Assembly: GCA_037190145.1 (NCBI GenBank)
Contig: JBBCJU010000008.1
Span: 1-64,000, forward strand
Length of the DNA: 64,000 nucleotides
Direction: 5' to 3'
From: 55-13 sp037190145
Lineage (GTDB): Bacteria; Armatimonadota; Fimbriimonadia; Fimbriimonadales; Fimbriimonadaceae
Under the pieces are notes generated by a model. That model saw only the letters and a list, made by a program, of their open reading frames with translations. It searched no databases and was not told where the DNA came from. The translations under genes and the position numbers were made by a program. Positions 24,505 through 33,965 of the stretch are shown in pieces; the first letter of the stretch is position 1, and the number at the start of each line of letters is the position of its first letter.

Positions 24505-26557
24505 GAAGAAGCCTCATCCGATTGCAGACCAGGTAGAAGCTCTTATTCGGCAAGGAAAAGCTGACGAAGCAAAGAAGCAACTTGCAGATGCTCTTGCACT
24601 GGAGCCGCAAAATGCGGATCTACTTGCCGCCGAAGGTTTTCTGTATGCCTACTCGGGCAATGAAGAGAGGGCCATCGAAGATCTTGAGAAGGCAGGCCAT
24701 GGTCCGCGAGCGAAACGCTTAGCCAAACTACTTTCTGAGTACCTGATTTGTCGCCAGCAACTGGCCGCCAAGACAGAGAAGCGAGATGGCTTTGCGCATC
24801 TTCATCTTGAGAAGATTCGGCACATTGCTCCTCGACCTTTGGATCATGTTGGGATAAAACTTAGCGCCTGCCTGATCGTAAAAAACGAAGAAAAGAATTT
24901 AGCTCGATGCTTATCCAGCCTTAGAGGTGTTGTGGATGAAATCGTTGTTGTCGATACCGGTTCCACAGATCACACCATTCAAATTGCAGAGCGCTTTGGG
25001 GCCAAGATTGGCTACTTTAAGTGGAACAAAGATTTTTCCGCGGCTCGGAATCACAGCCTGGAGATTGCGACCGGCGATTGGGCATTGTGGATTGATGCGG
25101 ATGAAGAACTGACTTCAGATTCCATCGCCGCGATTCATCGTGCTATCGTTCGACCTCATTTTGGAGGGTTCGCGATTGAGATCGTCAACTTTACCGAAGA
25201 CCAGAATGAAGCAGCGCAGTACGTTCACAGCCCAATTCGACTCTTCCGACGCTTGCCAGAAGTTCGGTTTACAGGCCGAATTCATGAACAGATTTCTCCT
25301 TCGCTGGATGCCGCAGGGCTTCCATGGGCTTATCTGCATGGGGCTAAGCTGCTCCATTACGGGTACCGCCCGTCTGAAATGATCGAGCGAGGCAAGATCA
25401 ATCGGACTCTTGAGATGCTTGAACGTGAAGTTCAGGATGATCCGACGAACTCATTTCAATGGTTTAACTTGGCAAACGCTTACACGGCTGCCGATGACTT
25501 CTTGAACGTAGAGCGAACCGCCCGCGAGTGCGCAAAACTTTTACCTGAAGGTGATCAAGTAGGTGCGCTTACATACCAACTGTGGAGCAACGCGTTAGTT
25601 AAGCTGGGGCGACCCGCTGAATCTGTACGCGTCTGTGATCAAGCAGACCTACGAGGGTTTGGAGGACTGCTTAACGAGTTTGAGCGAGCAAACGCCTTCC
25701 TGACTCTCGGTTTGGTTGAAGAAGGTCTAGTCGCCGCAAACCGGTGTTTGGCCCTAGAATGGCCCGCCGAAATGACGGGTGACCGCAGTATTGCCGAGTA
25801 CAAACGCTTTATCGTTCGAGGCCAGTTGCTTGCGTTGAACGGAGATTTGATTGAGGCGATTGCGATGTTTGATCGCGCTCTGAAAGTCAATCATCAATAT
25901 GGTCCTGCAATCTATTCTCGCGCCGCGACGTTAGAGCGATCAGGCAAGATTGAGTCTGCACTCGAAGGTTTTCTTGCGGGTAAAGACATCCCGTCAGTCG
26001 GGCAACTGTGCCTTAAGGGCGCAGGGCGTATTTGCACGCGGTTAGGCTTGCCGAAGCGAGCTGCCGAGCTCTATAAGGAAGCTTGGCTTCGCGATTCAGT
26101 TGACCATGAATCTTGGATCGGGTGGGTTCAATCTGCCGAGGCTTATGGTGAGCTTTCCGAGATCGTGGAGGCTTATTCATCCTTTGCTAAGCAAAACCAG
26201 CCTACCGCAGACATGCTCATCAACTGGGGCCGTGCTCTAGATGCAATGGGAGAATTTTCACGGGCTTTGATCTGCTACAAAGAGGCGTTGGAACGAGAAC
26301 CCAATAATGCCAATGGGCTTTTCAACTGCGGAGATCTCTACTACAAGCTAGAAGACTTTGAACTGGCTGCCGAAATGTACCAGGCCGGACTCAGGGTGGA
26401 GCCTTCAAGTGCCAACGGCTGGTTTGTGCTCGGAAATGCTTTAGCTAGACTCGGTGTTCAGCAAGGGGCTATCACGGCATATCGACAAGCTTTGTCACTA
26501 CGTCCCGAGTATCCCGAAGCGATTCATAACTTAGAGCTTATTTGCGCTGCGGCATAA
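24494..26557 (+). CDS. Glycosyltransferase family 2 fused to tetratricopeptide repeats
   Basis: 687 residues. Residues 1-90 hold a TPR-like helix pair. Residues about 122-350 are a GT-A catalytic domain: LSACLIVKNEEKNLARCL, the VVDTGSTDHT strand, and the metal-binding DAD at 201-203. The C-terminal 300 residues are at least six TPRs, ending in AITAYRQALSLRPEYPEAIHNL. No signal peptide, so it works in the cytoplasm, probably on lipid- or protein-linked glycans. The neighbour is a GT39-like membrane glycosyltransferase. Confidence 0.9.
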   Translation: MPHRKKPHPIADQVEALIRQGKADEAKKQLADALALEPQNADLLAAEGFLYAYSGNEERAIEDLEKAGHGPRAKRLAKLLSEYLICRQQLAAKTEKRDGFAHLHLEKIRHIAPRPLDHVGIKLSACLIVKNEEKNLARCLSSLRGVVDEIVVVDTGSTDHTIQIAERFGAKIGYFKWNKDFSAARNHSLEIATGDWALWIDADEELTSDSIAAIHRAIVRPHFGGFAIEIVNFTEDQNEAAQYVHSPIRLFRRLPEVRFTGRIHEQISPSLDAAGLPWAYLHGAKLLHYGYRPSEMIERGKINRTLEMLEREVQDDPTNSFQWFNLANAYTAADDFLNVERTARECAKLLPEGDQVGALTYQLWSNALVKLGRPAESVRVCDQADLRGFGGLLNEFERANAFLTLGLVEEGLVAANRCLALEWPAEMTGDRSIAEYKRFIVRGQLLALNGDLIEAIAMFDRALKVNHQYGPAIYSRAATLERSGKIESALEGFLAGKDIPSVGQLCLKGAGRICTRLGLPKRAAELYKEAWLRDSVDHESWIGWVQSAEAYGELSEIVEAYSSFAKQNQPTADMLINWGRALDAMGEFSRALICYKEALEREPNNANGLFNCGDLYYKLEDFELAAEMYQAGLRVEPSSANGWFVLGNALARLGVQQGAITAYRQALSLRPEYPEAIHNLELICAAA

Positions 26558-26584
26558 GGTTCGGTGGGGCATTGCCGTGCCACA

Positions 26585-28012
26585 ATGCCCACATTGCGAG
26601 TTCGTAAACTGGCTAGTGAAACGATCTGGTTAACCGTCATCCTACTGATGGCGGCCCTCGTACGCTTTGTCGGCCTCACGAGAGATTCTCTTTGGACGGA
26701 TGAAACTTTTTCTGGCTACTCAAGCCAGATCCCGACCTTCTCCGAACTCATGGATTTCATCGTCATGGATGTCCATCCGCCTGGCTACTTCACTGCTCTA
26801 TGGGCTTGGGCAAAGGTTTTTGGAAGCTCCGATTACTCACTGCGCGCTTTTTCGGCTGTAGGAGGGTTGCTTTTGGTGATGGTGGTCTTCCGACTGGGGA
26901 AGCAGGTCTATGATTCGTCTACGGGCCTCATAGCGGCGTTTTTTAGCGCTTTTCTGATTCAGGGCATCTACTATAGTCAGGAAGTCAGAGCCTATATCTG
27001 GATTGCATTGTTCTCAGCTCTTTCAGTTTCTGTCTTGATCGATTGGATACGAAACCCTTCGCCTTTGAGACTCGGGGGCTTTATCTTTGTTTGCACGCTC
27101 AACTCGTATTTTCACTACTTCGGGTTGCTGTTCTCTGCGACGCTTTTCATTGGTTGGTTCATACGTGAGTTAACGTTGACAAAGAGAGTCTTTGCTCCGG
27201 TCCTGGCTGGGGTTTTGGTGGTGGGTCTCTTTTCGCCCTGGCTACCCATTGTGTTTGCGAGTACAGGGAAGACAAATTGGATTCCAAGGCCCACCCCCCG
27301 GTATGTGTTGGAAGTCTTTAACATTCTCTACGGGCCAGGGTTCATGTTGGTAGGCATTGCTGGATTGGTTCTTCTTGCTGGATTCCTAGTGCCACGAGAA
27401 GGGACAAAACCTAAAGTAGGGACTCGTGAGAAATGGCTGATTGCTTGGATTGTGATGCCCGTTCTGGTGAGCGTTGCGATCTCTATCATCCAAAGACCGG
27501 TCTACACTCCTCGGAACCTGATTTTGGCTTTCGCAGCTGGATCCCTTCTCCTTGCCAGAGCCGTAACTCTTCTTTCAAACCGAAACAATGTTCGTTGGGG
27601 AGTGGCGGTTGCCACCATCGTTGCCATGTTTGGTATCCATGTGGTGAAGGGGAGCGGATACCTGCTGCGCCCGGTCAAGCAGGATGTTCGTGGCGTGGCA
27701 AAGTATGTTGTAGAAAGGAATCTAGAAGGCTTACCTGTGCTCGCGTTAGGGTGGGATATTGATAATTTTGTGTACTACTTCCATGGGACGGATCAAGCTG
27801 GTCATCTGAAGCTTATTCCCGAGGAGCTTGTAAGTGAGAGAGGTCTACGCTCCGCCGCCCATGAACCTGAGTTTTGGATCGTTTCAGCAGGTATCGACAT
27901 TCGACGTATAGGCAACATCGAAAAGAACTTTACGATTGAGGATCGGGTAGAGCTCAAAGAAGCTCGGGCCTATCGACTCCGACGTAAAGAATCCACTGCG
28001 ACGAAAGGTTAA
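26585..28012 (+). CDS. Membrane glycosyltransferase, GT39/ArnT-like
   Basis: 475 residues from ATG 26585; GTG 26564 would add seven. About ten membrane helices with the first loop carrying the acidic site typical of GT-C enzymes (DSLWTDETFSGY, Asp-Glu near 45) and a following HPPGYF. The end is a short soluble domain. It should move a sugar from a polyprenyl-phosphate donor to an acceptor outside the membrane. It lies downstream of the TPR-GT2 gene by 27 bases, and the pair may decorate surface glycans or proteins. Confidence 0.85.
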   Translation: MPTLRVRKLASETIWLTVILLMAALVRFVGLTRDSLWTDETFSGYSSQIPTFSELMDFIVMDVHPPGYFTALWAWAKVFGSSDYSLRAFSAVGGLLLVMVVFRLGKQVYDSSTGLIAAFFSAFLIQGIYYSQEVRAYIWIALFSALSVSVLIDWIRNPSPLRLGGFIFVCTLNSYFHYFGLLFSATLFIGWFIRELTLTKRVFAPVLAGVLVVGLFSPWLPIVFASTGKTNWIPRPTPRYVLEVFNILYGPGFMLVGIAGLVLLAGFLVPREGTKPKVGTREKWLIAWIVMPVLVSVAISIIQRPVYTPRNLILAFAAGSLLLARAVTLLSNRNNVRWGVAVATIVAMFGIHVVKGSGYLLRPVKQDVRGVAKYVVERNLEGLPVLALGWDIDNFVYYFHGTDQAGHLKLIPEELVSERGLRSAAHEPEFWIVSAGIDIRRIGNIEKNFTIEDRVELKEARAYRLRRKESTATKG

Positions 28013-28021
28013 CTATTGGCC

Positions 28022-30460
28022 ATGGATCGAAAACTTGTAGCCGATGTGGCTCTGGACCCCAGAGCGGGCGGCAGTGAGGCGATCTATACCTATGCTGCTG
28101 ATGCAAGCGTTAGGGTTGGTGAAAATCGATTCGTTCCTATAGGAAACCGTCCTGTTCTTGGCATCGTCACGGCGGTTTACAGAGCTACTGAGGAAGAACT
28201 CGGATTTGGTTTTGAAGCACTGAAAGCCATCGGCGAAGCCGTTGAAAACTTAACCTTGCCGGAACCGGTGATCAAACTTGCGAAGTTTGTATCGGAAGAG
28301 TATTTGAGCCCGTTGAGTGTGGCTCTTTCCAGCGCTAGCCCTCCCGGAGTGCAAGAGCGGTTGGTCACAGCCTGGACGCTTTCGCAGCCAGTAGCTCAAG
28401 AAGAGTTCTCTCTTAGCGGTGAAGAGGATATTAAACTGACGACCGCCCAAAAAGAGGCTCTCCGAACCATTGAGGATAGCGGTGGAACCTTGGCGGAAAC
28501 CGCGACCCATCGCATTCCACCGGCTCAATTGAAGATTCTTGGGCAGTTGGCGGGTAAAGGAATGGTGATTCGGTCCATTCAAATCCAACCTTTTCAGGAA
28601 CGTAAGAGCCGGAAAGAATTTTTTGCTCTCACTCCCGACCACGAATCGGTTGAACGGTTTTTGGAAGAGCAAGGGGCAAAGCGTCCGGCCCAAGCACTCA
28701 CGCTGATGAGGTTACAGGGAGCCGAGAACTCGTTCTTCTCGATTGGAGAGATCAAAGCATTGGCAGGAGTTACCGAAACGACGGTTAAAGCTTTGGTATC
28801 TTCGGGGCTGCTTCAGTCGGTTGATCCAACTGAGAGGCGCGCGCCTCGTCTCCATCCCCCCAATCGATATCAACAGCTCGCGATCAGTGCTGTTTCACGC
28901 TCCATTCAAGCGGCAAATGCGCAAACGTTCCTTCTTTTTGGGGTCACGGGTTCGGGAAAAACAGAGGTCTATCTAAACCTAGCGGCAGAAGCCTTGAAAC
29001 GGGGACGGCAGATTCTCTACCTGGTTCCCGAGATTGCATTGGCTACACAGGCAATATCCCAACTGCGTGAACGCTTTGGTCAAGGGGTCGCGATTTTGCA
29101 TTCCGAGCTTCCGCCCAGTGAACGTTTACAGAATTGGATGCGCATACGGGAAGGGAAGGCACCCATTGTGCTGGGGGCTCGGTCGGCTTTGTTTGCGCCT
29201 CTGGAGAACCTGGGTCTGATCGTCATGGACGAAGAGCACGAAGGAAGCTATAAGCAAGAGAGTTCGCCCCGATATCATAGCAAGCGCCTCGCCGAGTTCC
29301 TGGCAAGAACTCATAACTGTCCGCTTGTTTTAGGTTCTGCAACTCCATCTGTGGAGAGTTTCCAGGAGGCTGAGGAAGAGCGTATTACCTTACTCAGCCT
29401 CCCTGAGCGCGCAGCAAGCGCGCAACTGCCGACCGTGCATATTGTAGATCTTGCCCAAGGCTATAAGGCAGGCAAACCCACCATTCTCTCGGCAGAGCTT
29501 CAAACCAAGCTGAAGGCAACCTTGGAACGGAACGAACAATGCATCCTGTTCTTAAATCGTCGCGCTTACGCTCCCTTTATCATTTGCCGAGACTGCGGGC
29601 AGCAGATGCTATGCCCTCGGTGCTCTGTTTCGCTCTCTTACCATCGTCGGGATGCGATGTTGCGTTGCCACCATTGCGACTATCGCTTACGTGCTCCCGA
29701 TACTTGTCCAAAGTGCGAAGGAATCCGCATGGCCCCGTTTGGTATCGGTACGGAGAAGGTGGAAGAGGCAGTAGCCGAACTCTTCCCTCAGGCTCGCTTA
29801 TCTAGACTAGACCGGGATATTGCTAAGAAGAAAGGTGCGCTAGAGGCAATCTTGGCTTCTTTTCGATCTCATGAAATCGACATATTGGTGGGAACTCAGA
29901 TGGTGGCAAAAGGCCTGGACTTTCCCAATGTCACGCTGGTGGGGGTGGTGGCTGCGGACCTGTCACTAAATATTCCGGATTTCCGTTCCAGTGAACGTAC
30001 ATTCCAACTCCTCTCGCAAGTTGCAGGAAGGGCAGGGCGAGGATCGCGTCCGGGAGAGGTGGTTATCCAAACTTTTAATCCGAGCCATATCTCTGTGACC
30101 ACAGCTCAGAGCCATGATTTTCCGGCTTTCTTTGAAATCTTGCGAAAGGAGCGTAAAGAGGTTTCCTACCCTCCTTTTGCTCGTTTGGTAAACGTTATCT
30201 TTAGTGGAGAGGATCTTTCCGCAGTTTCTCAGGCCAGCAAAGAGGCCGCCGAATTGGTGCAAACGGCACTCCCCAAGACCGCAGAACTCCTAGGCCCTAC
30301 AAACTGTCCACTGGAACGATTGCATAACCGCTGGCGACGCCATTTCCTAGTAAAGCTAGGAAAAAGCGCGACTCCTAAGCTCATCGGAGATGCCTTACTT
30401 GGTTACCAACCCAAGGACGTACAGATTGTGATTGATGTAGATCCTTATAGCTTGATGTGA
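28022..30460 (+). CDS. priA: Primosomal replication-restart helicase PriA
   Basis: 812 residues from ATG 28022 (TTG at 28016 possible). N-terminal fork-binding region, then superfamily 2 helicase motifs: FGVTGSGKTEVY (Walker A), VMDEEHEGSYKQ (DEEH), LGSATPS, GTQMVAKGLDFPNVTLV, QVAGRAGRG. The zinc-binding module has eight cysteines in CxxC pairs (CRDCGQQMLCPRC, CHHC, CPKC). It rebuilds stalled replication forks. Full length, and its stop is followed by a 16-bp perfect hairpin. Confidence 0.96.
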   Translation: MDRKLVADVALDPRAGGSEAIYTYAADASVRVGENRFVPIGNRPVLGIVTAVYRATEEELGFGFEALKAIGEAVENLTLPEPVIKLAKFVSEEYLSPLSVALSSASPPGVQERLVTAWTLSQPVAQEEFSLSGEEDIKLTTAQKEALRTIEDSGGTLAETATHRIPPAQLKILGQLAGKGMVIRSIQIQPFQERKSRKEFFALTPDHESVERFLEEQGAKRPAQALTLMRLQGAENSFFSIGEIKALAGVTETTVKALVSSGLLQSVDPTERRAPRLHPPNRYQQLAISAVSRSIQAANAQTFLLFGVTGSGKTEVYLNLAAEALKRGRQILYLVPEIALATQAISQLRERFGQGVAILHSELPPSERLQNWMRIREGKAPIVLGARSALFAPLENLGLIVMDEEHEGSYKQESSPRYHSKRLAEFLARTHNCPLVLGSATPSVESFQEAEEERITLLSLPERAASAQLPTVHIVDLAQGYKAGKPTILSAELQTKLKATLERNEQCILFLNRRAYAPFIICRDCGQQMLCPRCSVSLSYHRRDAMLRCHHCDYRLRAPDTCPKCEGIRMAPFGIGTEKVEEAVAELFPQARLSRLDRDIAKKKGALEAILASFRSHEIDILVGTQMVAKGLDFPNVTLVGVVAADLSLNIPDFRSSERTFQLLSQVAGRAGRGSRPGEVVIQTFNPSHISVTTAQSHDFPAFFEILRKERKEVSYPPFARLVNVIFSGEDLSAVSQASKEAAELVQTALPKTAELLGPTNCPLERLHNRWRRHFLVKLGKSATPKLIGDALLGYQPKDVQIVIDVDPYSLM

Positions 30461-30555
30461 TCCGTATGCAAAACTTTCGGCATTCGTCTTTTCTTTGGAT
30501 AAATGCACCTCTGTACACATAAACCTAAATCCTTGTTCTGCTTGTGTTTACCGGA

Positions 30556-30593
30556 TACTTCTCAATGCTCTAGAATAAGAGCATTGAGAAGTA
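30556..30593. terminator. 16-bp perfect hairpin between convergent genes
   Basis: TACTTCTCAATGCTC (30556-30570) pairs exactly with GAGCATTGAGAAGTA (30579-30593), plus one more pair inside, leaving a six-base loop. It lies between priA and a convergent exported-protein gene. No U tract on either side. Confidence 0.55.
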
Positions 30594-30677
30594 CACTGGT
30601 GAACTGATAGACATTTACTCCTCAAGCAAACAGTGAAAAGCTGTCCAGTTTTCAGGTCAAGAAGGGCAGTTTGATCC

Positions 30678-31787
30678 TTACTTAACTTCTGCAAACCTCC
30701 ACGCTTGACGCCCAGTCTTAGTTTTTATCACAAACGTATTTGGTCCCACCAACTTAGCGGAAGCATACTGATGACCACTTTTAACAACTACGCGGCCTTT
30801 ATCTGGCCCTGTCTTATCTAAATCTACTTTGGTAGCCTTGATTGGTGTGGTTGTTTGGCCTACGATCAGGCTCGTTGGCACAAACTCTTGCCTCTCTTTA
30901 GGTTTAGCCATAGTTCGACTACCACCCAACGGTTGCATCATCGCCGCTGGGATACGTACCGCAGCTAAGACTCGCACACCATCGGGAGTAAGGCTGACGG
31001 TCCATACTGCTGGTCGGTCACCATCGACGTTTGTCTCCCAGAATGAGACGTTCAAAATGTGATATTGACCTCGTTGGTCATAGGCGAGGTCTTGGTCGGT
31101 ACGAAAATCAAAGCTTTGTCCGACGTTCCATCGATCAATGCGTCCAATCCGTAAAGATGGCTCAACGGTGATTTCTACAATCTCTATAGGAGATAGGGAG
31201 ATAACCTTGTTGATTGCCGTACTCTTTGCAAATTCACCTGATAAACCATCGGGTTTCTCATCAATCGGATCAGGGAAGCGGCTTGAACAGTTTATTGAAA
31301 CAAGATGCTTAGCTCGACCATTAACCGATATAGCTACATCTCCCTTATACGGCACACCTTTATATTCAGAACTAAGAGAGAGCGAAGTGGTTTCTATATA
31401 TCTGCCAGCGGAGGCCTTAGGAAGATTCTTTACCGTTGGAATCCGCGAGTAGCCAGCCGCATAGTAAGCCTTTCGCGCAAAATCGAGAAGCTCATTTTCT
31501 GTCATTCCCTCAAGGCTCTCGGATCGAGGAGGAATACATGAGTATCTGATCATCGATTTACTTGAGCTATCGAACGTGATACGAAGTATCTTGTTTGAAA
31601 ATGTAACTTCAAGGCCGTCCTTGGAGTTTTCTGCAATCAGTGACTCTAACTTTGCATCAACATAGCTCTTGCTGCTCACCAGGCCCTTGTCTGCAAACAT
31701 TTCAAACTGTTTCCAAGCATCAGTCTCAGTTAGAGGCTGAGTCAGTGAAATACTTAAGGCAAGCCAGGTATAGGTGCCCAATACCAT
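30678..31787 (-). CDS. Exported protein of unknown function
   Basis: 369 residues with a signal-like start (MVLGTYTWLALSISLTQPL). AAGGAG seven bases before the ATG decides the start, which lies inside the end of the upstream gene (34-base overlap). The body contains helix-strand units such as SLEGMTENELLDFARKAYYAAGYSRIP and KVISLSPIEIVEITVEPSLRIGRID, loosely like PepSY-type modules, and a WRFAEVK end. No confident family. Co-transcribed with the caspase-like protein gene upstream, so the two probably work together. Confidence 0.65.
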   Translation of the reverse strand: MVLGTYTWLALSISLTQPLTETDAWKQFEMFADKGLVSSKSYVDAKLESLIAENSKDGLEVTFSNKILRITFDSSSKSMIRYSCIPPRSESLEGMTENELLDFARKAYYAAGYSRIPTVKNLPKASAGRYIETTSLSLSSEYKGVPYKGDVAISVNGRAKHLVSINCSSRFPDPIDEKPDGLSGEFAKSTAINKVISLSPIEIVEITVEPSLRIGRIDRWNVGQSFDFRTDQDLAYDQRGQYHILNVSFWETNVDGDRPAVWTVSLTPDGVRVLAAVRIPAAMMQPLGGSRTMAKPKERQEFVPTSLIVGQTTTPIKATKVDLDKTGPDKGRVVVKSGHQYASAKLVGPNTFVIKTKTGRQAWRFAEVK

Positions 31788-33040
31788 GTTGATTCTCCTT
31801 GCGGAATAGATTGTCCGCTAGTCATGTAGACTTTGTTTAGTGTTGCGAGGTTATCTCCTCTAAACTCCATCTCTACAGTCACAAAGCTATCCGGGTCACC
31901 GGGCGTAGTGAACCGCCCAGGTGTAAACACATTAGCCGCTACAATAGCCTCACCGACTGTTTTACCATTAGTTAGTTCTTCGAAAAGGGTGCCTGCATGT
32001 GCGGAGATATGGTGATATGTGTAGGTGCCACCGCCTGCATCCTTTCTGGCTACTAGGGATATGGTTTCCTCAAACCCCAGGTATGCCCTTCCCACCGTCC
32101 CATTAGTAATCTGAAAACCAAGATTGCCTCCGCTTAAACCAGAGGAATCAAGCGTAGCACATGAATAGAAAACGACTAGATTAAAAGGTGGAATGCCGGC
32201 AGCTCTTCCAGAAAAAGCTGCGCCAAAGCTTAACTCTTCACCATCGTCTGCAGGTCCGTATGAACTAGAGTAGGAAGTCGTTGAACCGTGAGTCGCCGCT
32301 ATGAACGCCGTCGCTTGATTTAAATAGCCGATTAAGGCGTCCCGTCGGTAGTAAGGATCGTTGCTTGTCCCGAGTAGCGTGTGTTCACTATCTTCAAGAG
32401 TGATTTTTCCTTCATCCACAATCAGTTTGGAACCCGAAGTCATTGGTCCCGCTGGGCTCTCTATGAGAGGAGACCCCGGTGGAGTGGGAAGTTGAACCTT
32501 AGTCCCCATGGTTAATCCCTTATTGTAAATGTCTGCATTGACAAGAACAGTCACCGGACTGGCCGGTACCCATGCGGTGGAACCATATGCTTTGAGACTA
32601 AAATATCCGATACCCTCTAATTCAATATTGCCTTCGCTGAAATACGTACTTTGAAATCGTACGGCAACTCCTATGGGAATCTCAAAACCAGGGGCAGGCA
32701 TCTCTCCATTCCAAGCTTTTACGGTGTTGCCGCCAACCTTCACAACAAAGGCATCCAGCCGAGCGTCAATATAGTCGCCTGGACCAGGAGGCCCATCCAT
32801 AGAGGGCGTCAAAGCTACCGTAAAATTCGCGGTGAAGTTCACATTGGTTCCGCTGATTTTTTGTCCCTCGCTGATTCCAGAAATTGTTGATTTCAGCACC
32901 GCATTGCCTAAAGTTACAGTTTCTGAGGTCGTTGCTGAGCCGCCACCGCCTGTTCCCCCTCCGGGAGGAGGAGGGGTTGGCTGAGCTATAACTAAACTCA
33001 ATACCAAAGAACTGAAGAAAAGCGTACACAGAAGTTTCAT
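31754..33040 (-). CDS. Exported protein with caspase-fold-like cysteine peptidase features
   Basis: 428 residues. A signal peptide (MKLLCTLFFSSLVLSLVIAQ) leads into a Pro/Gly-rich linker, then a beta-rich domain (about 40-190). The last 200 residues contain AATHGSTTSY with His251-Gly252 and LVVFYSCATLD with Cys294, each after a hydrophobic strand. That is the arrangement of clan CD peptidases (caspase, gingipain, CHAT), where His-Gly and Ala/Ser-Cys follow successive strands; the spacing of 43 residues fits. AYLGFEETI afterwards resembles the family's next strand. Activity is inferred, not shown. Confidence 0.55.
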   Translation of the reverse strand: MKLLCTLFFSSLVLSLVIAQPTPPPPGGGTGGGGSATTSETVTLGNAVLKSTISGISEGQKISGTNVNFTANFTVALTPSMDGPPGPGDYIDARLDAFVVKVGGNTVKAWNGEMPAPGFEIPIGVAVRFQSTYFSEGNIELEGIGYFSLKAYGSTAWVPASPVTVLVNADIYNKGLTMGTKVQLPTPPGSPLIESPAGPMTSGSKLIVDEGKITLEDSEHTLLGTSNDPYYRRDALIGYLNQATAFIAATHGSTTSYSSSYGPADDGEELSFGAAFSGRAAGIPPFNLVVFYSCATLDSSGLSGGNLGFQITNGTVGRAYLGFEETISLVARKDAGGGTYTYHHISAHAGTLFEELTNGKTVGEAIVAANVFTPGRFTTPGDPDSFVTVEMEFRGDNLATLNKVYMTSGQSIPQGESTWYWAPIPGLP

Positions 33041-33343
33041 TAATTCATACCAATTGATTCCAAGGTAACGTCAATGATTTTACATAAGAAACTGTGAAAA
33101 AGAGGATTTTTGTAAAATGTTTTAGGAAATCTCTATAGAGCTATAGAAACACGAACCCAATTTTCTTTGACTGCGCATCTGCGAGAAGTTTAGTGTAGCT
33201 GCATCATTTGACGCTCCGTGGCGATACAGAAACACATATTCAATCCACACGAAACAGCGAGGAACCATAAAATCTTTGTCCTTTAAACTTGAACCACATC
33301 TCTTGTCTGACCATTTTACGTAGACACAGGGTAACTTAAGACG
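33041..33343. other. Intergenic region upstream of ruvA, no gene seen
   Basis: About 300 bases between the divergent caspase-like gene and ruvA. It is AT-rich near 33040-33130. The only long frame crossing it is a minus-strand shadow that also covers ruvA. It should contain the two divergent promoters; no clear operator was found. Confidence 0.4.
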
Positions 33344-33940
33344 ATGATTGGTCGATTGCGGGGCACATTGGTAGAGCGGGATGGTGCCCTTGTGGTGGTG
33401 GAATGTGCGGGTGTGGGATATGAAGTCTTGGTTCCAGAGTCCGTTTTGGTCCATTTACCAACGCTGGATGTAGAAGTTACGCTTCTGGTCCGTCAGATTT
33501 TTCGCGAAGATGGGGTTTCGCTTTATGGATTCTTGGAGCCCTTTCAGCGTCGGCTCTTTGATTTGCTAATGACCGTCAAAGGCTGTGGCCCGAAGGTGGG
33601 TTTATCGCTATTGGGAATGATTGGCGAAGATGCCGTTGCAGGGGCGATTCAGACGCAGGATGCCAAAGTACTGACCCGCGCTACCGGAGTAGGTGCTCGG
33701 TTGGCGGAGAGAATCATTCTGGAGTTGAGGGAGAAGATTGGCGAAGAGCAATTTGCCCGACGTGTTCAGGCTGCTGCGGTGGTTAAGACGCCAACCGCCC
33801 AAGCTGATGAACTGGTGGATGCTCTCCTCGCTTTGGGGTATCGGCGGGGTGAAGCGGAATCTGCAGCAACCGAAGCCCGTGAACAAGCGGAAGGAGTGGA
33901 GGAGCAATTACGCCATGCACTTAAGGTGCTGAGAAAGTGA
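33344..33940 (+). CDS. ruvA: Holliday junction branch migration protein RuvA
   Basis: 198 residues with the three RuvA domains: an N-terminal OB fold (MIGRLRGTLVERDGALVVVECAGVGYEV), a double helix-hairpin-helix (GCGPKVGLSLLGMIG and GVGARLAERIILELREKI), and a C-terminal RuvB-contacting helix bundle (DELVDALLALGYRRGEAESA). It binds four-way junctions as a tetramer and loads RuvB. ruvB follows after 25 bases. Confidence 0.96.
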   Translation: MIGRLRGTLVERDGALVVVECAGVGYEVLVPESVLVHLPTLDVEVTLLVRQIFREDGVSLYGFLEPFQRRLFDLLMTVKGCGPKVGLSLLGMIGEDAVAGAIQTQDAKVLTRATGVGARLAERIILELREKIGEEQFARRVQAAAVVKTPTAQADELVDALLALGYRRGEAESAATEAREQAEGVEEQLRHALKVLRK

Positions 33941-33965
33941 ACTCTTGCCGTCCTTGGGGAGCGAA

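Noticed and set aside
30678..31787. PepSY-domain protein
   Set aside because: Only loose resemblance of two segments; not enough for a family call.
33122..33454. 110-codon minus frame near ruvA
   Set aside because: It overlaps the start of ruvA and has no homology; a shadow frame.
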